Positions 35,472 to 44,310 of a stretch of DNA of 64,000 nt are shown one piece after another (position 1 is the first letter of the stretch; each line of letters opens with the position of its first letter). The translations under genes and the position numbers were made by a program. This stretch comes from Myxacorys chilensis ATA2-1-KO14 (lineage in GTDB: Bacteria > Cyanobacteriota > Cyanobacteriia > Leptolyngbyales > Leptolyngbyaceae). The notes beneath the pieces were generated by a model, which was given only the letters and a program-made list of their open reading frames with translations, ran no database searches and was not told where the DNA came from. The DNA lies in contig JAHHHP010000004.1 in NCBI GenBank assembly GCA_019359275.1, positions 1 to 64,000 on the forward strand. The letters run 5' to 3'.

Positions 35472-35837
35472 ATGTCCGATTTGCCACCTCTTACAACCGA
35501 TACCATCTGGGCAATTCTTAACGACACCCTTGATGACGACACGACTAATCGCCTCGTCTGGCATTATTTGGGCTACCGCTACAACGAAACGTGGAAGACA
35601 ACAAACGTAACTCCTGAGTGGCGCGACGCCTATCCTGAACCGCCTAATTTTATTGAAAGTCGTCCTGCAACCGTGAAGCTGACGCGATCGCTGCCGCCCG
35701 AAAACAAACAGCTTCTCAAAGAAAAACTCGGCTTTGCAGGCTATAAAGTCGGTGAACTGATTCCTCGCAAAACCAGACGGGCAACAATGGCAAATTGGCT
35801 GCTAAGCTACATGCAGCAAAATGGAATTAGCATTTAG
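35472..35837 (+). CDS. DUF1823 family protein
   Basis: A 121-aa cyanobacterial/plant-type protein. LPPLTTDTIWAILNDTLDD at the N-terminus, the aromatic stretch LVWHYLGYRYNETWKTTNVTPEWRDAYPEPP and the basic C-terminus are the DUF1823 pattern. No function is established. It is soluble, without signal peptide. It is the first gene after a terminator and is followed 23 bp later by a 73-aa gene that overlaps bioF, so these three are likely one operon. Confidence 0.85.
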   Translation: MSDLPPLTTDTIWAILNDTLDDDTTNRLVWHYLGYRYNETWKTTNVTPEWRDAYPEPPNFIESRPATVKLTRSLPPENKQLLKEKLGFAGYKVGELIPRKTRRATMANWLLSYMQQNGISI

Positions 35838-35860
35838 ATAGTATTCAAGAGGTTGGCACA

Positions 35861-36082
35861 ATGGGAATCGAGCGTCGCATGTCTCGCGCCATGTTTTTAG
35901 CTGAAGAAGTCGTGCAACTGCGGCAATTATGCTTCACACCGGGCAGAGTCTACCAACCCGGACACTACATTTCAGGAGAACTACCGGATGTGGCGTTTGA
36001 AATGGGTTTAGTCGATAAACTACCTCCCGTTCGCGGCAAGAGCGCTGAAATTCGCAATGTTGAACCGGATGAGAAGGCATGA
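35861..36082 (+). CDS. Small protein of unknown function, coupled to bioF
   Basis: A 73-aa soluble protein ([19 protein letters not shown], then [27 protein letters not shown]). Its stop overlaps the bioF start by 4 bp (ATGA), which implies translational coupling. I recognise no domain. The coupling hints at a link with biotin synthesis, but no evidence goes beyond position. Confidence 0.65.
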   Translation: MGIERRMSRAMFLAEEVVQLRQLCFTPGRVYQPGHYISGELPDVAFEMGLVDKLPPVRGKSAEIRNVEPDEKA

Positions 36083-37242
36083 CCACGAATCCCTACAGTT
36101 GGATTGAGCAATCGCTAGACACAATCCATCAAGCGGGTTGGTATCGATCAACAAACACTATCTCCGGTCGTCCGGGTGCAACCATCGAGATTGACGGACG
36201 ACCTTATCTTAATTTTGCAAGCAATGACTATCTGGGCTTAGCGGGAGATGATCGCTTAATTGCCGCCGCGATCGCCGCTACTCAAGACCATGGCACAGGT
36301 TCAACCGGATCGCGCCTGCTCACGGGACACCGAGAACTCCATCGAGCCTTAGAACGCGCGATCGCAACGCTCAAACAGACTGAGGATGCGCTTGTCTTTA
36401 GTTCTGGGTATTTGGCTAATATAGGCGCGATCGCATCACTTCTTGGCAAGCGGGATTTAGTTCTTGCAGATCAATACAATCATTCCAGTTTGAGGACTGG
36501 TGCGATCGTGAGTGGCGCAACGATTCTGGATTACGCTCATTGCAATATTGAGGATTTAAAAAACAAACTCGCTCAACAGCGACAAGGGTTTCAGCGTTGT
36601 CTTATTCTCACTGATAGCATATTCAGCATGGATGGCGATTTGTGCCCATTGCCAGAGATCCTTAATCTAGCTGACCAATTTGAATGCATGGTATTGATCG
36701 ATGAAGCTCATGCAACCGGCGTGATGGGTGAAACGGGAGCCGGATGTGTCGAACACTTTGGCTGCACTGGACGCAAGATTGTTCAAATGGGAACGCTCAG
36801 CAAAGCATTAGGCAGTTTAGGTGGCTACATTGCAGGCTCAGCACCGCTAATCGATTTCCTTCGCAATCGTGCCCCGAGTTGGATTTACACGACTGGACTT
36901 TCTCCGGCAGATACAGCCGCCGCCTTAGAAGCAATTCGTATTGTGCGACATGAACCACACCGTAGACAGCACCTCTGGAATTTGGTCACGCGACTTAAAG
37001 CTGTCCTCCAACAGACGGGATTGAAGGTACTACCGTCCGAATCGCCTATTTTGTGCGTGCAGTTTCCCAACGTCAAGAGCGCTTTAGAGACGAGCCAAGC
37101 ACTAAAAGAACAAGGAATTTTTGCCCCTGCCATTCGTCCGCCCACTGTACCGACCAGCCGAATTCGCTTCACCGCCATGGCAACTCACGAACCTGAGCAA
37201 ATTCATCGTTTAGCCACTGCATTCGGCTTATTGTGTGTTTAG
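36079..37242 (+). CDS. bioF: 8-Amino-7-oxononanoate synthase
   Basis: A PLP-dependent alpha-oxoamine synthase (387 aa) that condenses pimeloyl-ACP/CoA with alanine in biotin synthesis. The motifs are [24 protein letters not shown], the PLP-binding [15 protein letters not shown] and the lysine in [19 protein letters not shown]. Related serine palmitoyltransferases and KBL share the fold, but length and the SNDYLG and RLLTGH motifs favour BioF. ATG at 36079 overlaps the upstream gene by 4 bp. A permease gene follows almost immediately. No other bio genes are in the window. Confidence 0.93.
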   Translation: MTTNPYSWIEQSLDTIHQAGWYRSTNTISGRPGATIEIDGRPYLNFASNDYLGLAGDDRLIAAAIAATQDHGTGSTGSRLLTGHRELHRALERAIATLKQTEDALVFSSGYLANIGAIASLLGKRDLVLADQYNHSSLRTGAIVSGATILDYAHCNIEDLKNKLAQQRQGFQRCLILTDSIFSMDGDLCPLPEILNLADQFECMVLIDEAHATGVMGETGAGCVEHFGCTGRKIVQMGTLSKALGSLGGYIAGSAPLIDFLRNRAPSWIYTTGLSPADTAAALEAIRIVRHEPHRRQHLWNLVTRLKAVLQQTGLKVLPSESPILCVQFPNVKSALETSQALKEQGIFAPAIRPPTVPTSRIRFTAMATHEPEQIHRLATAFGLLCV

Positions 37243-37263
37243 GTGTGTCGCTATTCGAGAAGT

Positions 37264-38121
37264 ATGGTTGCCATTAAGTTAACAGAACGACGAGCGCTAG
37301 GGCGATTTTGGCAGTCGATTTCTGGCAGAATCGGACTGGTCTTGACGATCGCACTGTTGATGTTGGCGATCGCGGCTCCCCTGCTTCACCCTTATGATCC
37401 CACCACTGATCGCGATTACCTCGCAAGGCTAGTTCCGCCCAGCGCCAATCACCTGTTTGGAACCGATGGCCTAGGACGAGATTTATTCACCCTTGTTTGG
37501 TACGGCATTCAGACTTCACTACTGATTAGTTTGGTTGCTGTGGGATTCGGAGCCTCAATTGGGCTTGTGTTGGGTTTAATAGCGGGTTATTTTCGGGGCT
37601 GGTTAGAGGCAATCATTGGTTGGATAACGGACATTGTGCTGGCGTTTCCGTCGATTTTGCTCGCGATCTCAATCGTGACCGTTACTAGTCCCAGCCTGCA
37701 AAGCGTGATGATCGCCGTTGCCGTTGTGCAAGTTCCGATCTACGTCCGGCTCACCCGTAGCGTGGTTCTGTCTCTGCGCGAACAGGAATTTGTCGAAGCT
37801 GCCAGAGCGCTTGGCGCAACGTCTTTACACATTCTGTGGCGACACATTCTGCCCGCCAGTTTGACGCCGCTCGTGGTGCAAGCCACGCTTTCCCTTGGAA
37901 CCGCTACCTTAGAAGCAGCAGGACTCGGCTTTTTAGGACTCGGTGCACAGCCTCCTACGCCCGAACTCGGAACTCTGTTAGCCGATGCATTTCGAGGCGG
38001 CTATTCGCTTTCTTCGCCTTGGACGACTCTGTTTCCCGGACTCGTGATCACCTTGATTGTGTTGGCATTCAATCTACTCGGCGATGGGTTACGGGATGCC
38101 TTCGATCCACGGTCACGTTAA
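37264..38121 (+). CDS. ABC transporter permease, DppC/OppC family
   Basis: A 285-aa inner-membrane permease of the peptide/nickel importer family. It has the DppC-type pattern: an N-terminal helix, APLLHPYDP, HLFGTDGLGRDLFTLVWYG, and the coupling loop EFVEAARALGATSLHILWRHILPASL. I chose ATG at 37264, since GTG at 37243 would abut the bioF stop. It should pair with the DppB-type permease at 33366. The position right after bioF suggests shared transcription with it. The substrate is unknown. Confidence 0.92.
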   Translation: MVAIKLTERRALGRFWQSISGRIGLVLTIALLMLAIAAPLLHPYDPTTDRDYLARLVPPSANHLFGTDGLGRDLFTLVWYGIQTSLLISLVAVGFGASIGLVLGLIAGYFRGWLEAIIGWITDIVLAFPSILLAISIVTVTSPSLQSVMIAVAVVQVPIYVRLTRSVVLSLREQEFVEAARALGATSLHILWRHILPASLTPLVVQATLSLGTATLEAAGLGFLGLGAQPPTPELGTLLADAFRGGYSLSSPWTTLFPGLVITLIVLAFNLLGDGLRDAFDPRSR

Positions 38122-38190
38122 CCAGGTAGGGTATTAAAAGAACTTTAGTCCCGAAGCAGTTCATCGTTCACGAACACCAACCTACGAATT

Positions 38191-38658
38191 ATGGACGCGG
38201 AGCTTTTTCCATTACTTGAATCCCTCAAAAACCCTGATGAAGCAGTGCGGGCGGATGCAACCCAAGCGCTTTGGCAGATTTGGTTTGGTCAGAAAGGGGC
38301 AGCAGGTCTGCAAACCTTACAGCGAGCGCAAATCTTGCTAGAAGCAGGAGAAGCGGATCAAGCGGAAGCCCTGCTCTCAGAAGTCATCGAGCAAATGCCT
38401 GATTTTGCTGAAGCCTGGAATCGGCGAGCAGTGCTGTATTTTGTGCAAGGAGACTATAGGAAAGCAATCGCAGACTGTCGCCAAGCGATCGCGCTTGTCC
38501 CCGTCCATTTTGGGGCGCTGCACGGGTTAGGATTGTCCCTCGCCTCGATTGGCGAATATCGAGAAGCGATTCAAGCCTTTCGTCAAGCGCTTGAAATTCA
38601 GCCGTATGCGATCGAGAATCAAAAATTGATTTTTGAATGTACCGCCAAACTCTCGTAA
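38191..38658 (+). CDS. TPR-repeat protein
   Basis: A 155-aa soluble protein with about three tetratricopeptide repeats (about 50-150). Clear units are AEAWNRRAVLYFVQGDYRKA and FGALHGLGLSLASIGEYREA. The first 40 residues are acidic (LESLKNPDEAVRADATQALWQIWF). TPR proteins mediate protein contacts, and the partner is unknown. It is followed 59 bp later by the glutaredoxin gene on the same strand. Confidence 0.88.
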   Translation: MDAELFPLLESLKNPDEAVRADATQALWQIWFGQKGAAGLQTLQRAQILLEAGEADQAEALLSEVIEQMPDFAEAWNRRAVLYFVQGDYRKAIADCRQAIALVPVHFGALHGLGLSLASIGEYREAIQAFRQALEIQPYAIENQKLIFECTAKLS

Positions 38659-38717
38659 AGAATTTTGCTCATCCGCTTACTTTTTATCTTAATTTTCTGT
38701 ATAAGGGACGATTAGAT

Positions 38718-39050
38718 ATGCAGTTCTTCGACTTTCTCCTAGGACGACCCTCCGATCAGCTCAAGTCAAACGTTGAAATTTACACGTGGCAAACCTGCCC
38801 TTACTGTATCCGCGCCAAACTGCTGTTGCGCTGGAAGGGCGTGAAATTCACCGACTACAAAATTGATGGCGACGGAGCCGCCAGAGTGAGAATGGCAAAC
38901 CGCGCCAACGGACGCCGCACCGTTCCTCAAATTTTTATCAACGATCAGCACATTGGCGGCTGTGATGAATTGTATGCTCTCGATCGCGAAGGAAAGCTTG
39001 ATTTGATGTTGAGCGAGGGAGGAAAAATAGGGATGAGGGATGAGGGATGA
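38718..39050 (+). CDS. grxC: Glutaredoxin (GrxC type) with repeat-derived C-terminus
   Basis: A 110-aa dithiol glutaredoxin that reduces disulfides with glutathione. The active site is CPYC in TWQTCPYCIRAKLLL, and GSH-site residues are RRTVPQIFIND and GGCDELYALD. ATG at 38718 has AAGGGA upstream, so I reject an ATG at 38637 that overlaps the TPR gene. The last eight residues (about IGMRDEG) and the stop codon are encoded by the first copies of a GGGATGA heptamer array, so the true end of the ancestral protein was probably near LSEGGK. It is the last gene before the array. Confidence 0.93.
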   Translation: MQFFDFLLGRPSDQLKSNVEIYTWQTCPYCIRAKLLLRWKGVKFTDYKIDGDGAARVRMANRANGRRTVPQIFINDQHIGGCDELYALDREGKLDLMLSEGGKIGMRDEG

Positions 39051-39071
39051 GGGATGAAAGATGAGGGATGA
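39030..39071 (+). repeat. GGGATGA heptamer array
   Basis: Four perfect tandem copies (39030-39057), one variant AAGATGA and another perfect copy to 39071. The array begins inside the glutaredoxin gene. A reverse-complement array lies at 39141-39195. Confidence 0.92.
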
Positions 39072-39140
39072 AGGGAGCATGGGAATGAGGTCGCCGTTTG
39101 TAGAAAGCTTAAACAGCAGGTTGGCTCGCTTCTGAAAAAC

Positions 39141-39195
39141 TCATCCCTCATCCCTCATCCCTCATCCCTTTCTTTAAAGGTTCATCCCTCATCCC
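39141..39195 (-). repeat. Inverted TCATCCC heptamer array
   Basis: Four tandem copies (39141-39168), a 13-bp spacer containing TTTAAAG, then two more (39182-39195). It is the reverse complement of the 39030-39071 array, so the two can pair into a long stem just upstream of psb29. Confidence 0.9.
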
Positions 39196-39238
39196 TGTTT
39201 GTGACACAATAAAGTAACGTAGCTCACCCAAGTACATC

Positions 39239-39961
39239 GTGAACACAGTCCGCACCGTTTCAGATACCAAGCGAGCGTTCTACAACCTCCACACCCGTCC
39301 GGTTAACTCGATCTACCGCCGGGTTGTCGAAGAATTGATGGTGGAGATGCATTTACTCGCCGTCAATGTGGACTTTCGCTACAACCCAATCTATGCCTTG
39401 GGCGTTGTCACGTCTTTCGATCGCTTTATGCAGGGCTATCGTCCTGAGCAGGACAAAGAATCGATCTTCAACGCTCTGTGTCGATCGACCGAGGACGATC
39501 CTGATAGATACCGCCAAGATGCTCAACACCTTTTGTCCACAGCGTCTCGTTTTTCTTGGGACACCGTTCTCATGCCAGAGAAGTCTGAAGGGATTTCAGA
39601 TCTCGCGTCGTTGCGCGAATCGCTACAGAGCATTGCGGGTGATGCCAAGTTTAAGTACAGCCGCTTGTTCGCGATCGGCTTATTCACTCTGCTAGAGACC
39701 GCAGATGCTGATCTTGTAAAAGACGAAGTGCAGCGGACACAGGCCTTAAATCAAATCTCTCAAGCACTGAACTTACCAGCAGACAAAACTCAGAAAGATC
39801 TAGACCTCTATCGCAGCAACCTCGAAAAGATGGTGCAGGTGCAGGCGATGATGGCCGATGTGCTGATCGCCGATCGCAAGAAACGCGAAGAACGCGCTCA
39901 AGCAAAAGCTGATGCCGCGAATTCTGAAGCGCCCAAAGATGAGGCTGCTTCCGGGTCATAG
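39239..39961 (+). CDS. psb29: Psb29/Thf1, thylakoid formation protein
   Basis: A 240-aa protein that in cyanobacteria and plants supports photosystem II repair by stabilising FtsH protease complexes at the thylakoid. The N-terminal block TVSDTKRAFYNLHTRPVNSIYRRVVEELMVEMHLL and FDRFMQGYRPEQD are characteristic. The C-terminal 70 residues are a long coiled-coil rich in Lys, Glu and Ala. The start is GTG at 39239, since no ATG fits the conserved N-terminus. The inverted heptamer array lies 43 bp upstream and may affect expression. A strong terminator follows. Confidence 0.95.
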   Translation: MNTVRTVSDTKRAFYNLHTRPVNSIYRRVVEELMVEMHLLAVNVDFRYNPIYALGVVTSFDRFMQGYRPEQDKESIFNALCRSTEDDPDRYRQDAQHLLSTASRFSWDTVLMPEKSEGISDLASLRESLQSIAGDAKFKYSRLFAIGLFTLLETADADLVKDEVQRTQALNQISQALNLPADKTQKDLDLYRSNLEKMVQVQAMMADVLIADRKKREERAQAKADAANSEAPKDEAASGS

Positions 39962-39983
39962 CATCGCTTAAGGTTTGAATCAG

Positions 39984-40018
39984 AAATAGGGATGGCAATA
40001 TGCCGTCCCTATTTTATT
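39984..40018 (+). terminator. Rho-independent terminator of psb29
   Basis: AAATAGGGATGGC (39984-39996) pairs with GCCGTCCCTATTT (40002-40014) with one G.U pair, followed by TTATT. Confidence 0.85.
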
Positions 40019-40158
40019 GTGCAGAATATTTTTTATTTTATAAAGTTTTCCTGATCAGAAAAACTTGGCTTGGAATCGGTTAGTCAGGCAGTGAAGCTAC
40101 TGAGTGTCCTGATTTCGATTCGTCAAAGCTCCGAAGGATTGCCTAGTCCTATTCGTCA

Positions 40159-40177
40159 CCGCCGCAAGAGGCGGAGG
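40159..40177 (+). promoter_or_regulatory. Hairpin overlapping the lipoxygenase ribosome site
   Basis: CCGCC (40159-40163) can pair with GGCGG (40170-40174). The right arm overlaps the Shine-Dalgarno GGAGG (40173-40177), seven bases before the ATG at 40184. This could limit translation, but the stem is only 5 bp. Confidence 0.4.
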
Positions 40178-40183
40178 TAAGCC

Positions 40184-42076
40184 ATGTCTGATCAATCGCT
40201 TGAGTTACAACAAGATTTTTATCGCTACGATCCCAACGCTTTAAATTCGGACGCTGGCCCCTCTCGTATCTTTCCGTATCGAGGAACAGAGGGTATGTTG
40301 CGCTACCTGATTGACGAACTTGGAGAAAATTGGATTGCTAAAGCTCAGCTTCCGTCTCCTGTTCTAGAGGTGCTAGAAGAGTTTGAGAAATTTGGTAAAA
40401 CCGCAGAAGAAACATGGCTGAAGCTAACCACTGTGTTGGTCGATCTAGAAATTTTTCAGTCCGATTTGTTCAACTCTACTTTGCCGCCCGATGAACAATT
40501 TAGCTCAGAGTTTGTGCGACTGCGAAAGGCGATGGGTGAAGCTCTATTAGCTGCCAGAAAAGCGGCGGCAACAACGGACACACTTGAAGCGCAACGCGAC
40601 CAGTTTTATGGGGCGCTAGAGCAGCACGGTCGCAAACGTCCAGCAATGAAAGCGATTCATAAACGGGATGAAGGACTCAGCGATCGCGAGTTTGCTCGGC
40701 AGCGTCTCGCGGGTCCAAACCCCATTCAAATCCAGCGTGTGCAGGAGCGATCGCAGCTTGAAGGACTAAATCAAGCGTATACCTTGATGAATGGTGAAAC
40801 GATTACGCTCTCGGATGCCACCGAGCAAAATCGTTTGTTTGCGATCGAGTATCCGCTTCTAAACCTCGCTTCAGAGGAGCTGCAAATCGGGCGCTATGTC
40901 GGCAGTCCCAAAGCATTCTTCTATAACAACAATCAAGCCTTAGAGCCGCTATTGATTCAACTTGAGCCAGGCGGCAAGGTTTACACGCCAAAGGATGCAG
41001 ATGATTGGATGCGGGCGAAGCTCTATGTGCAAGTTGCGGATGTAACGCAGCATGAATTAGTGACGCATCTAGGGTTTACCCATTTGGCAATGGAAGCCTT
41101 TGCGATCGCCACCCCGCGCCGTTTGCCGTCTAATCATCCATTGCATCGATTACTGCGTCCTCACTTCAAATTCTTACTCGCGATCAATACCCGTGGCAAC
41201 GCCATTTTGCTTGGAGAAGGAGCCGCAATCGATAATTTAATGGCTCCCACCAGAGCAGTTTCACTGTCCATTATTAACCGTTCATATCGGGCCACATCGT
41301 TTTCTAGCCACGCTTTGCCGACTGATATTCACAAGCGAGGCATTGAACCCGAATTTTTAGCAGATTATCCCTATCGCGATGATGCTCAACTTGTGTGGGA
41401 CGCCATTCATCGATATGTTGCTAACTACGTAGAGCAGTACTATCAAACCGATGTAGACGTTCAGCGCGATGCGTATCTACAAGCGTGGGCGGCAGAATTG
41501 GGTCTACCGTTGAATCTGCGATCGCCGCAAGAATTTGCTCAAGCGCCCGATTGGGTTCCGAGCGCGATCACACAAGAAGCCGGACTCGCGATCGATCTAC
41601 CGTCTTACTCGCGTGTGCCTGATTTTCCAACGGCCAAGCATCCGGGGCAATTTACAACCGTGCAGCAAGTGATTGAGGTTGCCACACAAATTATCTTTAC
41701 CTGTAGCGCTCAACATGCGGCGGTCAATTTCAGCCAATTTGATTACTTTGGCTTCGTGCCAAATTCGCCCCTTGCGGCCTATACTCGTCCCGATGTTCCC
41801 GCCGCGTTGGAAGAGATTTTGCCGAATGCAGAAAAAGATTTAGGACAGATGGAACTGGCGTTTGCATTGAGCGGCATTCGCTGGAGTCAGTTGGGAAGTT
41901 CTCAGATGATCCAGTTTAATAAGCAATGCGATCGCCAAGTTCTCCAAAAATTTCAGAGCGAATTGGCGCAGATTGGAACAACGATCAATCATCGCAACGC
42001 TCACCGAAAGCTAAACGCAGGAATAGATTATCCTTACTTGCATCCGGCGCTGATTCCCAACAGCATCAACATTTAG
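40184..42076 (+). CDS. Lipoxygenase
   Basis: A 630-aa non-haem iron lipoxygenase that would oxygenate polyunsaturated fatty acids to hydroperoxides. The iron-site region is clear: VADVTQHELVTHLGFTHLAMEAF with two histidine ligands, a third in SAQHAAVNFSQFDY and the C-terminal isoleucine (ends NSINI) whose carboxylate binds iron. The family block RLPSNHPLHRLLRPHFKF also fits. The N-terminal PLAT lipid-binding domain of plant enzymes is absent; instead residues 1-200 are helical. Lipoxygenases are patchy among cyanobacteria, which suggests transfer or loss. Downstream the cyanase gene starts 69 bp later. The products may serve oxylipin signalling or defence, which is inference. Confidence 0.93.
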   Translation: MSDQSLELQQDFYRYDPNALNSDAGPSRIFPYRGTEGMLRYLIDELGENWIAKAQLPSPVLEVLEEFEKFGKTAEETWLKLTTVLVDLEIFQSDLFNSTLPPDEQFSSEFVRLRKAMGEALLAARKAAATTDTLEAQRDQFYGALEQHGRKRPAMKAIHKRDEGLSDREFARQRLAGPNPIQIQRVQERSQLEGLNQAYTLMNGETITLSDATEQNRLFAIEYPLLNLASEELQIGRYVGSPKAFFYNNNQALEPLLIQLEPGGKVYTPKDADDWMRAKLYVQVADVTQHELVTHLGFTHLAMEAFAIATPRRLPSNHPLHRLLRPHFKFLLAINTRGNAILLGEGAAIDNLMAPTRAVSLSIINRSYRATSFSSHALPTDIHKRGIEPEFLADYPYRDDAQLVWDAIHRYVANYVEQYYQTDVDVQRDAYLQAWAAELGLPLNLRSPQEFAQAPDWVPSAITQEAGLAIDLPSYSRVPDFPTAKHPGQFTTVQQVIEVATQIIFTCSAQHAAVNFSQFDYFGFVPNSPLAAYTRPDVPAALEEILPNAEKDLGQMELAFALSGIRWSQLGSSQMIQFNKQCDRQVLQKFQSELAQIGTTINHRNAHRKLNAGIDYPYLHPALIPNSINI

Positions 42077-42145
42077 TATCACTCAATACATTCAAATCGA
42101 GAATTCCTCGATTACAAGTTTAAGAGCGATCTTACTGTTTACCCG

Positions 42146-42586
42146 ATGATGACTCCAGAAATTACCGAGAAGCTTTTAGCAGCTAAAAAGGAAAAAGGCT
42201 TAACGTTTGCCGCGCTTGAAGACCTCTTGGGACGAGATGAAGTTTGGCTTGCGGCTCTGTTTTACCGTCAAGCCAGCGCTTCTGAAGAAGAAGCGACAAA
42301 ACTTTTAGCCGCTTTAGGATTAAGCTCCGATCTTGCGCCAGAACTCACCAGTTTTCCAGTCAAAGGATTGGGTCCTGTTGTGCCGACCGATCCGTTGGTG
42401 TATCGGTTCTACGAGATCATGCAAACTTATGGAATGCCGATCAAAGAAGTGATTCAGGAGAAGTTTGGCGATGGAATTATGAGCGCGATCGACTTCACGC
42501 TCGATATTGAGAAAGAAGCCGATCCGAAGGGCGATCGCGTCAAAGTGGTTATGAATGGAAAATTCTTGCCCTATAAAAAATGGTGA
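42146..42586 (+). CDS. cynS: Cyanate hydratase (cyanase)
   Basis: Decomposes cyanate with bicarbonate to ammonia and CO2, supplying nitrogen and detoxifying cyanate (cytoplasm, decamer). The catalytic triad residues Arg87, Glu90 and Ser113 lie in VYRFYEIMQ and [11 protein letters not shown]. The helical N-terminal domain is normal and the length of 146 aa is typical. In other cyanobacteria cynS follows cyanate transporter genes under NtcA, but here no transporter is adjacent and I saw no clear GTA-N8-TAC site in the 69-bp gap, only a small inverted repeat (42095-42113). ATG at 42146. Confidence 0.97.
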   Translation: MMTPEITEKLLAAKKEKGLTFAALEDLLGRDEVWLAALFYRQASASEEEATKLLAALGLSSDLAPELTSFPVKGLGPVVPTDPLVYRFYEIMQTYGMPIKEVIQEKFGDGIMSAIDFTLDIEKEADPKGDRVKVVMNGKFLPYKKW

Positions 42587-42715
42587 GGCGATCGGAAACT
42601 TGCGTATCCGTGCTTCAGTCACTACTACCGTCTCTGGGATTTTATCTAGAACGACTCTCGTTCTTGTAAAGGCTAGAGTAGGATAAATTGGCTGTACCAC
42701 GATTGACGAGTACCG

Positions 42716-43390
42716 ATGCACGCTCCCCATTCTACCGACTGTTCTTGTTTGATCCATGACCCTAAAACCAAGCAACGGCAACTCTTAATCGCATTAGCAT
42801 TCGTGAGCAGTTTCGCTGGAGTGGAGCTGTGCGTTGGGTTATCGAGCCACAGCCTAGCGCTATTGGCAGAGTCTGGACATATGGTGTCTGACTGTTTTGC
42901 GCTGCTGTTAGCATTTCTGGCTACTCGGATGTCTCAGTCGTCACTGCAATGGGGCTGGATTGGCGTCAACACCATTGCGGTGAAACCCAACCGTTCGCTC
43001 GAAACATGGGCCGCGTTGCTCAATAGCTGTGGTTTAGTCATGGTGACGGTCTGGATTGCTTGGGAAGCGATCGCGCGGTTTGGGCTGCCTGCTCCCGATA
43101 TTGCCAGTCAACCAATGCTGATCACCGCGATCGTCGGTCTGATCATCAATGGAATCAATATTGCTGTTTTGCACCAAGGCAGCGATATTGATTTAAATTT
43201 GCGAGCCGCTTTTCTGCATGTCGTCGCCGATGCATTGGGCGCAGTCGGCGTCATTTTCGCCGCGATCGCAGTTGCCGCCTTTCATTGGGTGTGGGCAGAT
43301 AGCGTCATTAGCCTTGCGATCGCGGTGTTGATTCTTGGTTCTGCCGTTCCGCTGATCGGGCAAAGCCTCAAGCAACTGAAAGGAATTTGA
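42716..43390 (+). CDS. Cation diffusion facilitator family transporter
   Basis: A 224-aa CDF-type membrane protein, which usually exports Zn2+, Co2+ or Mn2+ in exchange for protons. Metal-site motifs are in helix 2 (SGHMVSDCFAL) and helix 5 (HVVADALGAVGV). The N-terminus has a cysteine/histidine-rich sequence (HSTDCSCLIHD) that may bind metal. The C-terminal cytoplasmic domain found in many CDF proteins is missing, so it resembles the short CzcD-like forms. ATG at 42716. It is not linked to any metal regulator here. Confidence 0.9.
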   Translation: MHAPHSTDCSCLIHDPKTKQRQLLIALAFVSSFAGVELCVGLSSHSLALLAESGHMVSDCFALLLAFLATRMSQSSLQWGWIGVNTIAVKPNRSLETWAALLNSCGLVMVTVWIAWEAIARFGLPAPDIASQPMLITAIVGLIINGINIAVLHQGSDIDLNLRAAFLHVVADALGAVGVIFAAIAVAAFHWVWADSVISLAIAVLILGSAVPLIGQSLKQLKGI

Positions 43391-43498
43391 TCACCCTCCA
43401 CACCAGCAAGGGTAGAGCCGAGGCTAATCCTCGCACAGTTTCCAACCTACATCTGTTAGAACTGAAGAAGGAGAGCGAATTAGAGAAAATGAACCCAA

Positions 43499-43843
43499 AT
43501 GCTTCACTCTAAACTTCACGATCGCTTAAACATTACACCCGCGCAACTCGCCGAATTTTGTCAGCGTTGGTGTGTTGCCGAACTATCACTCTTTGGCTCT
43601 GTCTTGCGCGACGACTTTCGACCCGACAGCGACATCGACGTGTTGGTGACCTATCAAGCCACTGCAAAACGAGGATTATTTGAAAAAATGACTATGCAAG
43701 AAGAGTTAGAAACCCTTCTGCACCGCAAAGTCGATCTAGTTAGCAAAAGGGCAATCGAACAAAGTCAAAACTGGATTCGACGCAAAAACATTTTAAACTC
43801 AGCCGAGGTCGTCTATGCTGCGCGATCAAGAGGCGCTTCTTGA
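43499..43843 (+). CDS. mntA: MntA-like nucleotidyltransferase antitoxin
   Basis: A 114-aa minimal nucleotidyltransferase. The signature is GSVLRDDFRPDSDIDVLV, with the paired aspartates that bind metal. In MntA/HepT modules this enzyme adds AMP to a tyrosine of the HepT toxin and so silences it. It overlaps the next gene by 29 bp, the standard order antitoxin-toxin. ATG at 43499. Confidence 0.9.
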   Translation: MLHSKLHDRLNITPAQLAEFCQRWCVAELSLFGSVLRDDFRPDSDIDVLVTYQATAKRGLFEKMTMQEELETLLHRKVDLVSKRAIEQSQNWIRRKNILNSAEVVYAARSRGAS

Positions 43844-44168
43844 CATTTTAAAGGCCATCAAACTGATTTTTCAGTACGTAGAGGGAATTGATCCAGATGC
43901 GATAGCCATCAACATTGAAAAACAAGATGCTATTTTGCGCCGCATTACTATTATTGGCGAAGCAACCAAACGGCTATCGCAACGTTTTAGAGAACATCAT
44001 TCAGAAATTCCTTGGAAACAGATTGCAGGAATGCGCGATGTTATCACTCACGACTATGATGAAGTCGATCTCGAAGAGATTTGGACAGTCATAAACGAAA
44101 ACTTACCTCAACTCTTGACCTACATTGAGCCTTTGGTGTCTGATGAAGAGGACAAAAAGCAGGAATAG
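43815..44168 (+). CDS. hepT: HepT-like HEPN ribonuclease toxin (DUF86)
   Basis: A 117-aa HEPN-fold protein of the HepT/DUF86 family. The catalytic R-x4-H plus target tyrosine motif is visible as GMRDVITHDYDEVD. Unmodified HepT cleaves RNA (reported for tRNA), and AMP addition by MntA neutralises it. It overlaps mntA and is followed by 142 bp of non-coding sequence with a small tandem CAACTGGATAT repeat. All key residues are present, so the module looks active. Confidence 0.9.
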   Translation: MLRDQEALLDILKAIKLIFQYVEGIDPDAIAINIEKQDAILRRITIIGEATKRLSQRFREHHSEIPWKQIAGMRDVITHDYDEVDLEEIWTVINENLPQLLTYIEPLVSDEEDKKQE

Positions 44169-44310
44169 GCTATCCTCTTTCCCATGACAATCATCTCTGT
44201 TCAGGTCAATCAATTGGATTGAATTCCAACTGGATATCAACTGGATATCAAGAGACACTCTGTGCTGTCATCAAGTTTGCAAGTCTTATCATTGAGAAAG
44301 GCCCTCTATC

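Noticed and set aside
39030..39195. Heptamer arrays as a CRISPR array
   Set aside because: The unit is only 7 bp with no unique spacers; it is a simple tandem repeat.
42320..42781. A 153-aa frame opposite cynS and the CDF gene start
   Set aside because: Antisense of a clear cyanase; no domain.
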